From CAVQNQ01 sp964427655 (GTDB taxonomy: Bacteria; Acidobacteriota; Terriglobia; Bryobacterales; Bryobacteraceae), in contig CAYRWE010000054.1 of NCBI GenBank assembly GCA_964427655.1, positions 1-23,374 on the forward strand: a stretch of 23,374 nucleotides of DNA, read 5' to 3'. The notes under the pieces are model-generated. The model was not told the origin of the DNA, ran no database searches, and saw only the letters and a program-made list of their open reading frames with translations. A program made the translations under genes and the position numbers. Position 1 is the first letter of the stretch. Each line of letters begins with the position of its first letter. This document shows positions 15,183 to 21,722 of this stretch, in pieces.

Positions 15183-16316
15183 TCAGGGCATCAGCTTCAG
15201 AATCATCCCCGCGTCGGTGGCCATCCACATTTGCCCGCCGCTCTCCGCCAGCAGGGCGGACTTGGCCACGGCCCGGTAATCCACTTCGATGGGCGTCCAG
15301 GCGTCCGTATCCCCGAACTTGGCGGTGCGCGCCTGGCCCTTGAAAACCTGGATCTTTCCCGGCAGGATATCGCGAATCCGGCTGGCGTGCAGGCTTCCCG
15401 CAAGATAGGCCATGCCGTCGGGCGCCACCCAGATATCCGTGACGGAGAACTTCTTGTCGCGGTAGATGGTTTCGCTGTGCCCGTCCGCGCCGATGCGAAA
15501 CACCTCGCTGGGGAACTCGAATGCCTCGGAATACTGCACCAGCCCCACGCCCACGCCGGGCCGTGCGAAGCGCACGCGGCTGATGGTCCCGAACGCGGAA
15601 CTGGAGGAGGCCTGCCAGGTCTTGCCGCCATCGCTGGTCTGGATCGAGAGGGCCAGGTGCGGCCGCTCGCGATGGCTGACGGTGGCTTCCGGGTCCATCC
15701 AATCGGGATGCTGGGGGGCGCCGGGATCGGGCGGCATGTTCCACCCCGTGGCGATGCCCTTCAGCGGCGTGGCGAATGTGATCCACGAATAAGCCGAGTA
15801 GCGGATATCGCCGGGCGGCTGGGTGGCTTCCGGTACGGGCACCCAGTGCTCGCCGCCATCGTGCGTGGCCATGGCCAGCTTGCGGATTCCCACGGCAAAA
15901 CCGTTCTGGGCGTCGAGAAAACAGACATGCAGGACGCCTTCAGGGGATTTCGCCAGCTTGCGCCAGCTCCGGCCGGCTTCGTTGGTCACCCAGATCCCCT
16001 TGGAGGTGGCCAGCCAGCCCAGGTTCTCGTTGAGGAAGAAGAGCGAGACCGGCGTCTCGCGCAGCGCAACGAGCTCCCAATGGACGCCTCCATCGGCGGT
16101 AACCAGGGCAAAGGGCTTGCGGCGGTTCTTATCGGCATCGACGATCTCACCTACCGCCACGCCGCGCGCCGAGGAGGCAAACTGCAAGTCCCGGATTTCG
16201 AGCGAGGAATCGCTCTTATCGTAGAAATACTGCACCTGCCAGCGCTGGGCGTAGAGCGGCGACACAGCCGCCCCGACCGCCACCAGTGCGCAGAACAGCC
16301 GGAAACGGGAAGTCAC
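15183..16316 (-). CDS. Secreted Ycf48/HCF136-like Asp-box (BNR) propeller protein
   Basis: The 377-residue product has a Sec signal peptide (FCALVAVGAAVSPLYA, cleavage near residue 23). At least four Asp-box turns follow: TADGGVHW (~73-80), TNEAGRSW (~111-118), THDGGEHW (~151-158) and TSDGGKTW (~227-234), spaced as in a sialidase-like or Ycf48-like beta-propeller. Ycf48 itself helps photosystem II assembly, but bacteria without photosynthesis carry many relatives, so that function should not be transferred. No catalytic sialidase arginines are apparent. The start is a GTG at 16316, nine bases after the GAF gene stop, so the two genes are likely cotranscribed. Confidence 0.82.
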   Translation of the reverse strand: MTSRFRLFCALVAVGAAVSPLYAQRWQVQYFYDKSDSSLEIRDLQFASSARGVAVGEIVDADKNRRKPFALVTADGGVHWELVALRETPVSLFFLNENLGWLATSKGIWVTNEAGRSWRKLAKSPEGVLHVCFLDAQNGFAVGIRKLAMATHDGGEHWVPVPEATQPPGDIRYSAYSWITFATPLKGIATGWNMPPDPGAPQHPDWMDPEATVSHRERPHLALSIQTSDGGKTWQASSSSAFGTISRVRFARPGVGVGLVQYSEAFEFPSEVFRIGADGHSETIYRDKKFSVTDIWVAPDGMAYLAGSLHASRIRDILPGKIQVFKGQARTAKFGDTDAWTPIEVDYRAVAKSALLAESGGQMWMATDAGMILKLMP

Positions 16317-16325
16317 TTTGGTTTC

Positions 16326-16928
16326 CTATTGTTTCATCGGCACGGGTCCGGAGGAAAGCACCAGTTCCACGTGATTGGCCGATTCCACCGCTCCCGGCGC
16401 CATGCGCGCCAGCACCAGCACGCATCCGATCTGCTCGCCGACTGTGGTGAGCACTTCCATCTCCGGGCCGGTATGCTGGTGCGGCGAACGGTGCTGGACG
16501 TTGATGACGCCCACCACACGGTTGCGGGCGATCACGGGCGCCGAGAGGAAGGCCTCGAAGGTGTCTTCCTCGAGCTCGCCGAACTTCTTGAAGCGTGCGT
16601 CCTTATACGCCTCGCGCGGGATGGCCAGCAGACGGCGCTCGCGCGCCACCCATCCGGTGAGGCCCTCGTCGGTGCGCATGCGAAGCTTGCCGATGGTGGA
16701 AGGATGCGGCCGGTTGGAGGCGCACAGCACCAGATCGCCGCCATCCAGGAGGTACACCAGGCAGGCGTCGCATTGGGTGAATTCCTCCACCAGGGCGACG
16801 ACTCCCCGGAGCACTTCCGGCAGGCTCATCTCGCGAACCATGAACCGGCTGATCTTCTGAAAGAGGCGGAGCTGATCCTCGGTCCTTTGCAACCGAGCTT
16901 CCAGGTCTTTGGCCTTGGGCACAAGCAT
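16326..16928 (-). CDS. GAF-domain protein
   Basis: The 200-residue protein starts with a heptad-like helix (about residues 5-27, LEARLQRTEDQLRLFQ) that could form a coiled coil. A single GAF domain follows from about residue 35 to 180, with EFTQCDACLVYLLDGGDLV, the turn MRTDEGLTGWVARERRLLAIP and the strand APVIARNRVVGVINVQH. GAF domains bind small ligands or serve as dimer sensors; the ligand cannot be told here. There is no kinase, cyclase or phosphodiesterase output domain, so it must act with a partner. The ATG at 16928 has GGAAG seven bases upstream. A longer same-frame extension overlaps the divergent oxidoreductase gene and was rejected. Confidence 0.85.
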   Translation of the reverse strand: MLVPKAKDLEARLQRTEDQLRLFQKISRFMVREMSLPEVLRGVVALVEEFTQCDACLVYLLDGGDLVLCASNRPHPSTIGKLRMRTDEGLTGWVARERRLLAIPREAYKDARFKKFGELEEDTFEAFLSAPVIARNRVVGVINVQHRSPHQHTGPEMEVLTTVGEQIGCVLVLARMAPGAVESANHVELVLSSGPVPMKQ

Positions 16929-17016
16929 ATTATAGCTTCCGACCCCCGGCGGCTCAGGTCCGAATCTCGCGAGTCCGATTTCGCGGCAGGGCAGTAGAAC
17001 CGGGGCGGAGGGACGC

Positions 17017-17045
17017 TTGACCGCGAGGTCTCGGTGGCCGATAAT
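17017..17045 (+). promoter_or_regulatory. Candidate sigma70 promoter of the Gfo/Idh/MocA gene
   Basis: TTGACC (17017-17022) and GATAAT (17040-17045) are separated by exactly 17 bases, each matching consensus at five of six positions. Transcription would begin near 17052, only about seven bases before the ATG at 17059, so the leader would be very short and the GGGGAG ribosome binding site (17049-17054) would be partly outside the message. Confidence 0.45.
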
Positions 17046-17058
17046 CGCGGGGAGATCC

Positions 17059-18405
17059 ATGAACAGCGCAATCGGTCGAAGAGCTTTTCTGACGGGTTCG
17101 GCGGGCGGCGTTCTAGTCACTTCCGCCGAAGTGGCTGCCCACGCGGAACAGGCCGGCACGGAACAGGCTCCCACACGGCGGGCCGCGGCGAGCGACCGGG
17201 TGACCATCGGGCTGATCGGCGCCGGCGTGCGCGGCCGGGATCATCACCTGCGTTTCCTTTCGGCCAACCCGCGTGCGGAGGTGGTGGCCATCTGCGATGT
17301 CGATCGAGGCCACGCGGATTTCGCCGGCCAAATCGCCGCCCGCGCTTACAAGAAGAAGCCGCTGATCTTCGGCGATTTCCGCCGGGTGCTCGAGCGCAAG
17401 GATATCGATGCCGTGGTGATCGCCACGCCGGATCACTGGCACTCGATCATGGCCATCCAGGCGATGGAAGCCGGCAAGGACGTTTACTGCGAGAAGCCCA
17501 TGACCTTGTTCATCGCCGAAGGCCGGCGGATGGTCAGCGTGGCACGGCAGTACGGGACGGTCTTTCAGGTGGGCAGCCAGCAGCGCTCCGACTGGCGTTT
17601 CCGTCACGCGGTGGAGCTGGTACGAAACAACCGGATCGGCCGGCTCAAGCGCATCACCACGCATCTTGGAAATCCCGGCACGACCTCGGGTGCCTTCATC
17701 CATCCGGGCACCTGGGAACCAGTCGAGACGCCACCGGATGGGCTGGATTTCGACATGTGGCTGGGACCGGCGCCTTTCCACGATTACTCGCCCAACCGCT
17801 GCCATTTCGAGTTCCGCTACAACCTCGACCATTCCGGCGGCCGCATCACGGACTGGGGCGCGCACCACAACGACATCGCGCAATGGGCGCTGGGCATGGA
17901 CGAAAGCGGCCCGGTGAAGATCGACGGCAAGGGCGGGTTCAATAAGGCCGGGCCCTACGATTACGCCAATTACCTGGATGTCCACTACCAATACGCCAAC
18001 GGTGTCGAGCTAGTATGCGAAAACGAGCGCGGCAACGGCGTGCGATTCGAAGGCAGCGATGGATGGATCTTCGTGAGCCGGCTGCTACTGGAAGCTTCCA
18101 GCCCCGAGGTCCTGACCGAGCCGTCGGCGGTGAACACCAAAATATACGACGAGAAGAACCGGAACGAGGAGATTCCCGGAACCGACGAGCACCATAACAA
18201 TTGGCTCGATTGCATCAAGACCAGGGGCCGCTGCGCGGCGGATATCGAGGCCGGGCATCGCTCCGCTTGCATATGCCACTTGGGAAACATCTCCATGCGG
18301 CTGGGCCGGCCGCTCGAATGGAATCCGGAGAGAGAAGAATTCGCCGGGGATCCCGTAGCCAACGTCATGAGGGACAAGCCGTTCCGCGCGCCGTGGCGGC
18401 TCTAG
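17059..18405 (+). CDS. Tat-exported Gfo/Idh/MocA-family oxidoreductase
   Basis: The 448-residue protein opens with a twin-arginine signal (GRRAFLTGSAGG, Arg7-Arg8). A Rossmann domain follows with GLIGAGVRGR (51-60), acidic Asp80 in VAICDVD and the family lysine motif CEKPM (144-148), then the usual alpha/beta dimer domain including WGAHHNDIAQWALGMDE. Members oxidise or isomerise sugars and inositols with NAD(P); Tat-exported members such as glucose-fructose oxidoreductase fold with bound cofactor before export. The substrate is unknown; C-terminal sequences resemble the many Planctomycetes/Acidobacteria copies. The ATG at 17059 has GGGGAG five bases upstream. It is divergent from the GAF gene and leads a plus-strand group with the HEAT-like and DJ-1/PfpI genes. 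Confidence 0.9.
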   Translation: MNSAIGRRAFLTGSAGGVLVTSAEVAAHAEQAGTEQAPTRRAAASDRVTIGLIGAGVRGRDHHLRFLSANPRAEVVAICDVDRGHADFAGQIAARAYKKKPLIFGDFRRVLERKDIDAVVIATPDHWHSIMAIQAMEAGKDVYCEKPMTLFIAEGRRMVSVARQYGTVFQVGSQQRSDWRFRHAVELVRNNRIGRLKRITTHLGNPGTTSGAFIHPGTWEPVETPPDGLDFDMWLGPAPFHDYSPNRCHFEFRYNLDHSGGRITDWGAHHNDIAQWALGMDESGPVKIDGKGGFNKAGPYDYANYLDVHYQYANGVELVCENERGNGVRFEGSDGWIFVSRLLLEASSPEVLTEPSAVNTKIYDEKNRNEEIPGTDEHHNNWLDCIKTRGRCAADIEAGHRSACICHLGNISMRLGRPLEWNPEREEFAGDPVANVMRDKPFRAPWRL

Positions 18406-18426
18406 CATGCCCGCAAGAGGAATACG

Positions 18427-19218
18427 ATGCCAGCGATAAACCCGGAAGTCCCGCAGTGGATCGATCAGATGGGCGACAAGGAGCAGGTGGTGGCCTTTTT
18501 CGCCTATCAAAGCCTGCTCGAGCAGGTGCTGCACTCAGGCGCGGGCCAGACTGAAATGCAGGTTACTCTGGCCGAAGCGCTCGGCGGCGCGCTGACGGCG
18601 GTGACCAAACTCAACGCCCGGAACTCGGTTGCCGGTAACGCGTTCCTCTCCGCGGTGGCCAGCCAGACCGTAAATTACGTGCATCCGCCGCGCGTGCGGG
18701 TCAGCCTGGCGCGGCTGCTGGGCTATATGCCCGTCGAGGCCGCGGTTCCGTTTCTGGCGAAAGCGCTGGAGGACCTGGATGCGCGCGATATGGCGCGCTG
18801 CTCCCTGGAAGCCAACCCCTCGGAGAAGGCCTCGGACGCTTTGATCGAAGCCCTCGATTCGGTCGGCGGAAGCTTTCGCGCCGGCGTGGTGAACAGCCTG
18901 GCCAAGAGAAAGGGTGCGCGGGTCGCCGCGGCGCTACGCAAGGCGGCGGAAGATCCGCAGCCGGAGGTGCGCCTGGCGGTTCTCGAGGCGCTGGCCGACG
19001 TGGCGGAAGCTTCGCACGACGCGATCCTCGAGAAGGCCACGCGCGCCGCCTCTCCAGCGGAGCGCGGCACCGCGCATATCGCACGTGCCAGGCTGGCGGA
19101 GACATTACGGGCGAGCGGAGACCGCCGGGGCGCGGAGCGGATTTACAAAGCTATTCTGGCGAGCGGCGCCGAAGAGCCGCAAAAGAAAGCCGCGCGCCTG
19201 GCCCTCAATGCTGGTTGA
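18427..19218 (+). CDS. HEAT-like alpha-helical repeat protein
   Basis: The 263-residue protein is almost entirely helical with HEAT/armadillo-type pairs. Examples are RVRVSLARLLGYMPVEAAVP, SDALIEALDSVGGSFRAGVV and PEVRLAVLEALADVAEASHD. A degenerate TPR-like pair lies near the C-terminus (ERIYKAILASGAEEPQKKAA). There is no signal peptide and no catalytic motif. Such repeats act as protein-binding scaffolds; the partner is unknown. It starts 21 bases after the oxidoreductase stop with AGAGG six bases before the ATG, so it is probably in the same operon. The cytoplasmic location contrasts with the exported neighbour, which makes a direct complex with the mature enzyme unlikely unless binding occurs before export. 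Confidence 0.75.
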   Translation: MPAINPEVPQWIDQMGDKEQVVAFFAYQSLLEQVLHSGAGQTEMQVTLAEALGGALTAVTKLNARNSVAGNAFLSAVASQTVNYVHPPRVRVSLARLLGYMPVEAAVPFLAKALEDLDARDMARCSLEANPSEKASDALIEALDSVGGSFRAGVVNSLAKRKGARVAAALRKAAEDPQPEVRLAVLEALADVAEASHDAILEKATRAASPAERGTAHIARARLAETLRASGDRRGAERIYKAILASGAEEPQKKAARLALNAG

Positions 19219-19281
19219 ACCCGACCGCCGCGGCTGGCGCGCAGCGGCTAATGAGAGACTGAGTAAGAAAGGAACTACACG

Positions 19282-19872
19282 ATGAAAGCACGCAAAGTTC
19301 TCATGATAGTGGGCGACTACGTTGAGGATTACGAAGTCATGGTGCCGTTTCAGGCGCTCCAGATGGTGGGCCACACGGTAGACGCGGTCTGTCCGAATAA
19401 GACGTCCGGGCAGTCCGTGCGCACCGCCATCCACGATTTCGAAGGCGATCAGACCTATAGCGAAAAGCGCGGCCATAATTTCGCCCTCAACGCCGATTTC
19501 GACAAGATCAAGGCGGAAGAGTACGATGCCCTGCTGCTGCCGGGCGGGCGCGCGCCGGAGTACCTGCGGCTGGATGCCAAGGTCCTCGCCATGGTGCGGC
19601 ATTTCTTCGAGGCGGCGAAACCGGTGGCGGCGGTGTGCCACGCGGCGCAATTGTTGGCCGCGGCGGGCGTACTCAAGGGGCGGTCGCTTTCGGCATACCC
19701 CGCGTGCAGCCCGGAGATCGAGCTCGCCGGAGGAAAATACGTATCGCTCGGATGGACCGAAGCGTACGTGGACGGCAACCTGGTAAGCGGACCAGCCTGG
19801 ACGGCGCACCCGGCGTGGCTGGCGCGCTTCCTCGAAGTCATGGAAGGCAGCGCGAGCGCGGCGAAAGCCTAG
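19282..19872 (+). CDS. DJ-1/PfpI-family protein with intact nucleophile
   Basis: The 196-residue protein keeps the full set of PfpI-type active-site residues: Glu15 in GDYVEDYEV, the nucleophile Cys119 and neighbour His120 in AAVCHAAQLL, and LLLPGGRAPEYLR (85-97). Related proteins have been described as peptidases, chaperones or glyoxalase/deglycase-like enzymes, so the exact reaction is open. It differs from the paralogue at 5803-6363 by an insert around residues 41-65 and by its intact cysteine. The ATG has AAAGGA about eight bases upstream. It follows the HEAT-like gene after 63 bases; the perfect palindrome at 19905 lies just downstream. No signal peptide is present. Confidence 0.93.
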   Translation: MKARKVLMIVGDYVEDYEVMVPFQALQMVGHTVDAVCPNKTSGQSVRTAIHDFEGDQTYSEKRGHNFALNADFDKIKAEEYDALLLPGGRAPEYLRLDAKVLAMVRHFFEAAKPVAAVCHAAQLLAAAGVLKGRSLSAYPACSPEIELAGGKYVSLGWTEAYVDGNLVSGPAWTAHPAWLARFLEVMEGSASAAKA

Positions 19873-19904
19873 CCCACGACCTGCGGTATAGGTTGCGATT
19901 GTGG

Positions 19905-19964
19905 GCAACCGCTCCCTGACGGTCGCGGCTCTGATCAGAGCCGCGACCGTCAGGGAGCGGTTGC
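19905..19964. repeat. Perfect 60-bp palindrome
   Basis: Two 30-base arms are exact reverse complements with no spacer, meeting at TGATCA (19932-19937). The element fills most of the gap between the DJ-1/PfpI stop (19872) and the cupin start (19996). It is GC-rich and is not followed by a T-run, so it is not a standard intrinsic terminator. A 27-base stretch at 7393-7419 matches one arm with one mismatch. This suggests a dispersed element of the REP or miniature type that has inserted or paired head to head here. Confidence 0.92.
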
Positions 19965-19995
19965 GGTAAGGCGGCATCCTATCCATGATGGTGAG

Positions 19996-20487
19996 ATGAG
20001 CGATGCCCGCATCCAGTTCATCGACCCGGCTCTGTTTCCGGCGCTGATCGAACGCGCGCGCCGGTCGCCGCGGCTGCGCACGAACCATAATTTTCACGGC
20101 GGCATGGAAGAGAATCCGCACCGCTTTCTGAACGTGATGATGCGGGGCACGTACATCGCTCCGCATCGTCACCTGGATCCACCCAAAGCCGAGGCCTTCC
20201 TGATTCTGGAGGGCGAGGCAGCCTTCTTCACCTTCGAGGATTCCGGCAGCGTCGCGGCCGTGTACAAACTCGGCCGGAGCGTCGTGGGCATCGACGTGGC
20301 TCCCGGAGTGTGGCACTCGCTGGCCGTACTCAGCCCGCACGCGGTCTGTTACGAGGTGAAGCCGGGGCCGTACTCGCAGGCCACCGACAAAGATTTCGCC
20401 CCCTGGGCGCCGCGCGAAGGCGAGCCGGGGGTGGCGGAGTATCTGGCGAAGCTGGTGGCAGCCGCCGGGACACCCGCGCTTCAGTAG
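19996..20487 (+). CDS. Cupin-fold protein, WbuC-like
   Basis: The 163-residue protein resembles WbuC-type cupins: an N-terminal SPRLRTNHNFH segment, RFLNVMMRGTYIAPHRH, then LILEGEAAFFTFEDSG and a second motif VAPGVWHSLAV. The expected metal ligands are present as His57, His59, Glu66 and His107. WbuC relatives are found in polysaccharide gene clusters, but their reaction is not settled, and no sugar-polymer genes are in view. The ATG at 19996 has only a weak GTGAG upstream. It is separated from the preceding operon by the palindrome. Its last seven bases overlap the end of the convergent dehydrogenase gene. Confidence 0.82.
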   Translation: MSDARIQFIDPALFPALIERARRSPRLRTNHNFHGGMEENPHRFLNVMMRGTYIAPHRHLDPPKAEAFLILEGEAAFFTFEDSGSVAAVYKLGRSVVGIDVAPGVWHSLAVLSPHAVCYEVKPGPYSQATDKDFAPWAPREGEPGVAEYLAKLVAAAGTPALQ

Positions 20488-21491
20488 CCTTTCGCTTTAT
20501 CCACCACGTTCACCAGCGGCTCGCCGGCGGCGAAGCGCTTGAGGTTCTCGATGTACAGCGCTTCGTAACGAGCATTTTCTCCGTCGGACCGTCCCGCGAT
20601 GTGCGGCGTGATCAGGACATTGGGGAATTTCCAGAGCGGATGGTCCCTGGGAAGCGGCTCGGGGTCGGTGACGTCCAGGCCCGCACCCGCCAGTTTCTTG
20701 CTGTCGAGGGCCCTCACCAGGGCATCGGTGTCGTAGAGGCCGCCACGCGACACGGCGATGAAATACGAGTGCGGCTTCATCAGCTCGAACTGCCTGGGTC
20801 CCATCATCTTGCGGCTTTTCGGAGTGAGCGGCGCGGAGATGAAGACCACGTCGGCCAAGGGCAGCACGGAATCCAGGCGGTCCGGAGTAACCGTCCGCGA
20901 GATGTACGTGTTGAAGGGAATTTCCTTGGGATCGACGCCGATCACGGTCATGCCGGAGGCATTCAGGCGCAGCGCAATCTGCGTCCCAATGCCGCCCACG
21001 CCCACAATCACAGCGGTCTTGCCGCGCAGTTCGATGGGACTGAAGGCCTTCTGGTTCCAATCCTGGCTGCCGCCGCGAGCCGCGAAAGCGATTCCCCTGG
21101 TCAGCCCCAACAGCAAGCCCAGCGCGTGATCGCCGATTTCGGGACCCTGCAAGATCTTGACGTTGGTCAGGACGAACTTAGTCTGGGCGAATCCCGGCAG
21201 GAAGGTGAACTCCTCGACCCCGGCGCTCTCCCATTGGACCCACTTCAGCTTAGGCGCCTGGCTCAGCAGCTTCACGTCGAACCGGCCGATCGCGGCATCC
21301 GCGTCCGCCAGTTGAGTGGCGACTTTGGTGGAGTCGCCCTCGATCAATGTGATATTCGGCACAGCCGCCTGCATACGCAGGAAGGCCTCGTGACCCGTGC
21401 GAGAGAGGACCAGGACCTTGAGATTCTGCGCGGCCATTCCATAAGCCAGGAGCAGGCCGCAGCCCATCAGAGAAGTAAGCGTGCGTGTCAT
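20481..21491 (-). CDS. D-2-hydroxyacid dehydrogenase with an apparent signal peptide
   Basis: The 336-residue protein is a complete D-isomer 2-hydroxyacid dehydrogenase: NAD loop GVGGIG (164-169), Asp187 after the second strand (consistent with NAD preference), catalytic Arg249 in SRGG, Glu278 in DPEPLP and His297 in TPHIAG. It would interconvert a 2-keto and a D-2-hydroxy acid. Unusually, the N-terminus MTRTLTSLMGCGLLLAYGMA reads as a Sec signal peptide with cleavage near MAA-Q, so the enzyme may be exported. The start is well supported: AGGAGG lies five bases before the ATG. It is convergent with the cupin gene and divergent from the VWA-type gene. Confidence 0.9.
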   Translation of the reverse strand: MTRTLTSLMGCGLLLAYGMAAQNLKVLVLSRTGHEAFLRMQAAVPNITLIEGDSTKVATQLADADAAIGRFDVKLLSQAPKLKWVQWESAGVEEFTFLPGFAQTKFVLTNVKILQGPEIGDHALGLLLGLTRGIAFAARGGSQDWNQKAFSPIELRGKTAVIVGVGGIGTQIALRLNASGMTVIGVDPKEIPFNTYISRTVTPDRLDSVLPLADVVFISAPLTPKSRKMMGPRQFELMKPHSYFIAVSRGGLYDTDALVRALDSKKLAGAGLDVTDPEPLPRDHPLWKFPNVLITPHIAGRSDGENARYEALYIENLKRFAAGEPLVNVVDKAKGY

Positions 21492-21508
21492 CGTTCCTCC
21501 TATGAGAG

Positions 21509-21565
21509 CGCCGCTTGCGCGGGAGTATAAAAGTCATAAAAGTATAGCAAGTCACGCAAGCGGCG
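21509..21565. repeat. 11-bp inverted repeat around an AT-rich promoter-like spacer
   Basis: CGCCGCTTGCG (21509-21519) and CGCAAGCGGCG (21555-21565) are perfect inverted arms. The 35-base spacer is AT-rich, holds two copies of ATAAAAGT nine bases apart, and on the minus strand contains TATACT (21529-21524), a good -10 for the dehydrogenase gene. The arms would flank that promoter, as an operator pair might. The remaining intergenic bases to 21722 hold nothing else clear apart from a TATAAC near 21686 that could serve the plus-strand gene. Confidence 0.5.
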
Positions 21566-21722
21566 AGGCTTCCGGCCGCCCATGCTATGCTGATCGACAT
21601 ACGAGGGCTTCGCGAAATGCGCCCGCATATTCGAACCGCCCACGGGAGTGGGACTGTCTGTATCTTATCGAGCGCCAGTCACGTCTATAACCTAATCGCG
21701 ATGTTTCCTTGATGGGAACCGC

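Noticed and set aside
16929..16934. Perfect TATAAT on the minus strand directly before the GAF gene ATG
   Set aside because: As a -10 box it would start transcription inside the gene, there is no -35 at the right distance, and the GGAAG ribosome binding site indicates translation from the adjacent ATG.
15231..16997. Open frame of 588 codons on the plus strand
   Set aside because: It is antisense to the Ycf48-like and GAF genes, which have strong motifs; the composition is that of a shadow frame.
16929..17207. N-terminal extension of the GAF protein by 93 residues
   Set aside because: The extension is antisense to the Tat signal region of the divergent oxidoreductase, has no domain, and lacks a ribosome binding site compared with the ATG at 16928.
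19891..19910. Short inverted repeat GGTTGC / GCAACC beside the palindrome
   Set aside because: Six-base arms are too short to interpret, and the right one is part of the larger palindrome.
19905..19964. The palindrome as an intrinsic terminator
   Set aside because: No T-run follows either arm, and the perfect 30-base arms are far longer than a terminator needs; a repeat element explains it better.
19105..20340. Open frame of 411 codons on the minus strand
   Set aside because: It crosses the HEAT-like, DJ-1/PfpI and cupin genes and the palindrome, so it cannot be a coherent gene.
20310..21530. Open frame of 406 codons on the plus strand
   Set aside because: It is antisense to the D-2-hydroxyacid dehydrogenase, whose catalytic residues and ribosome binding site are clear.
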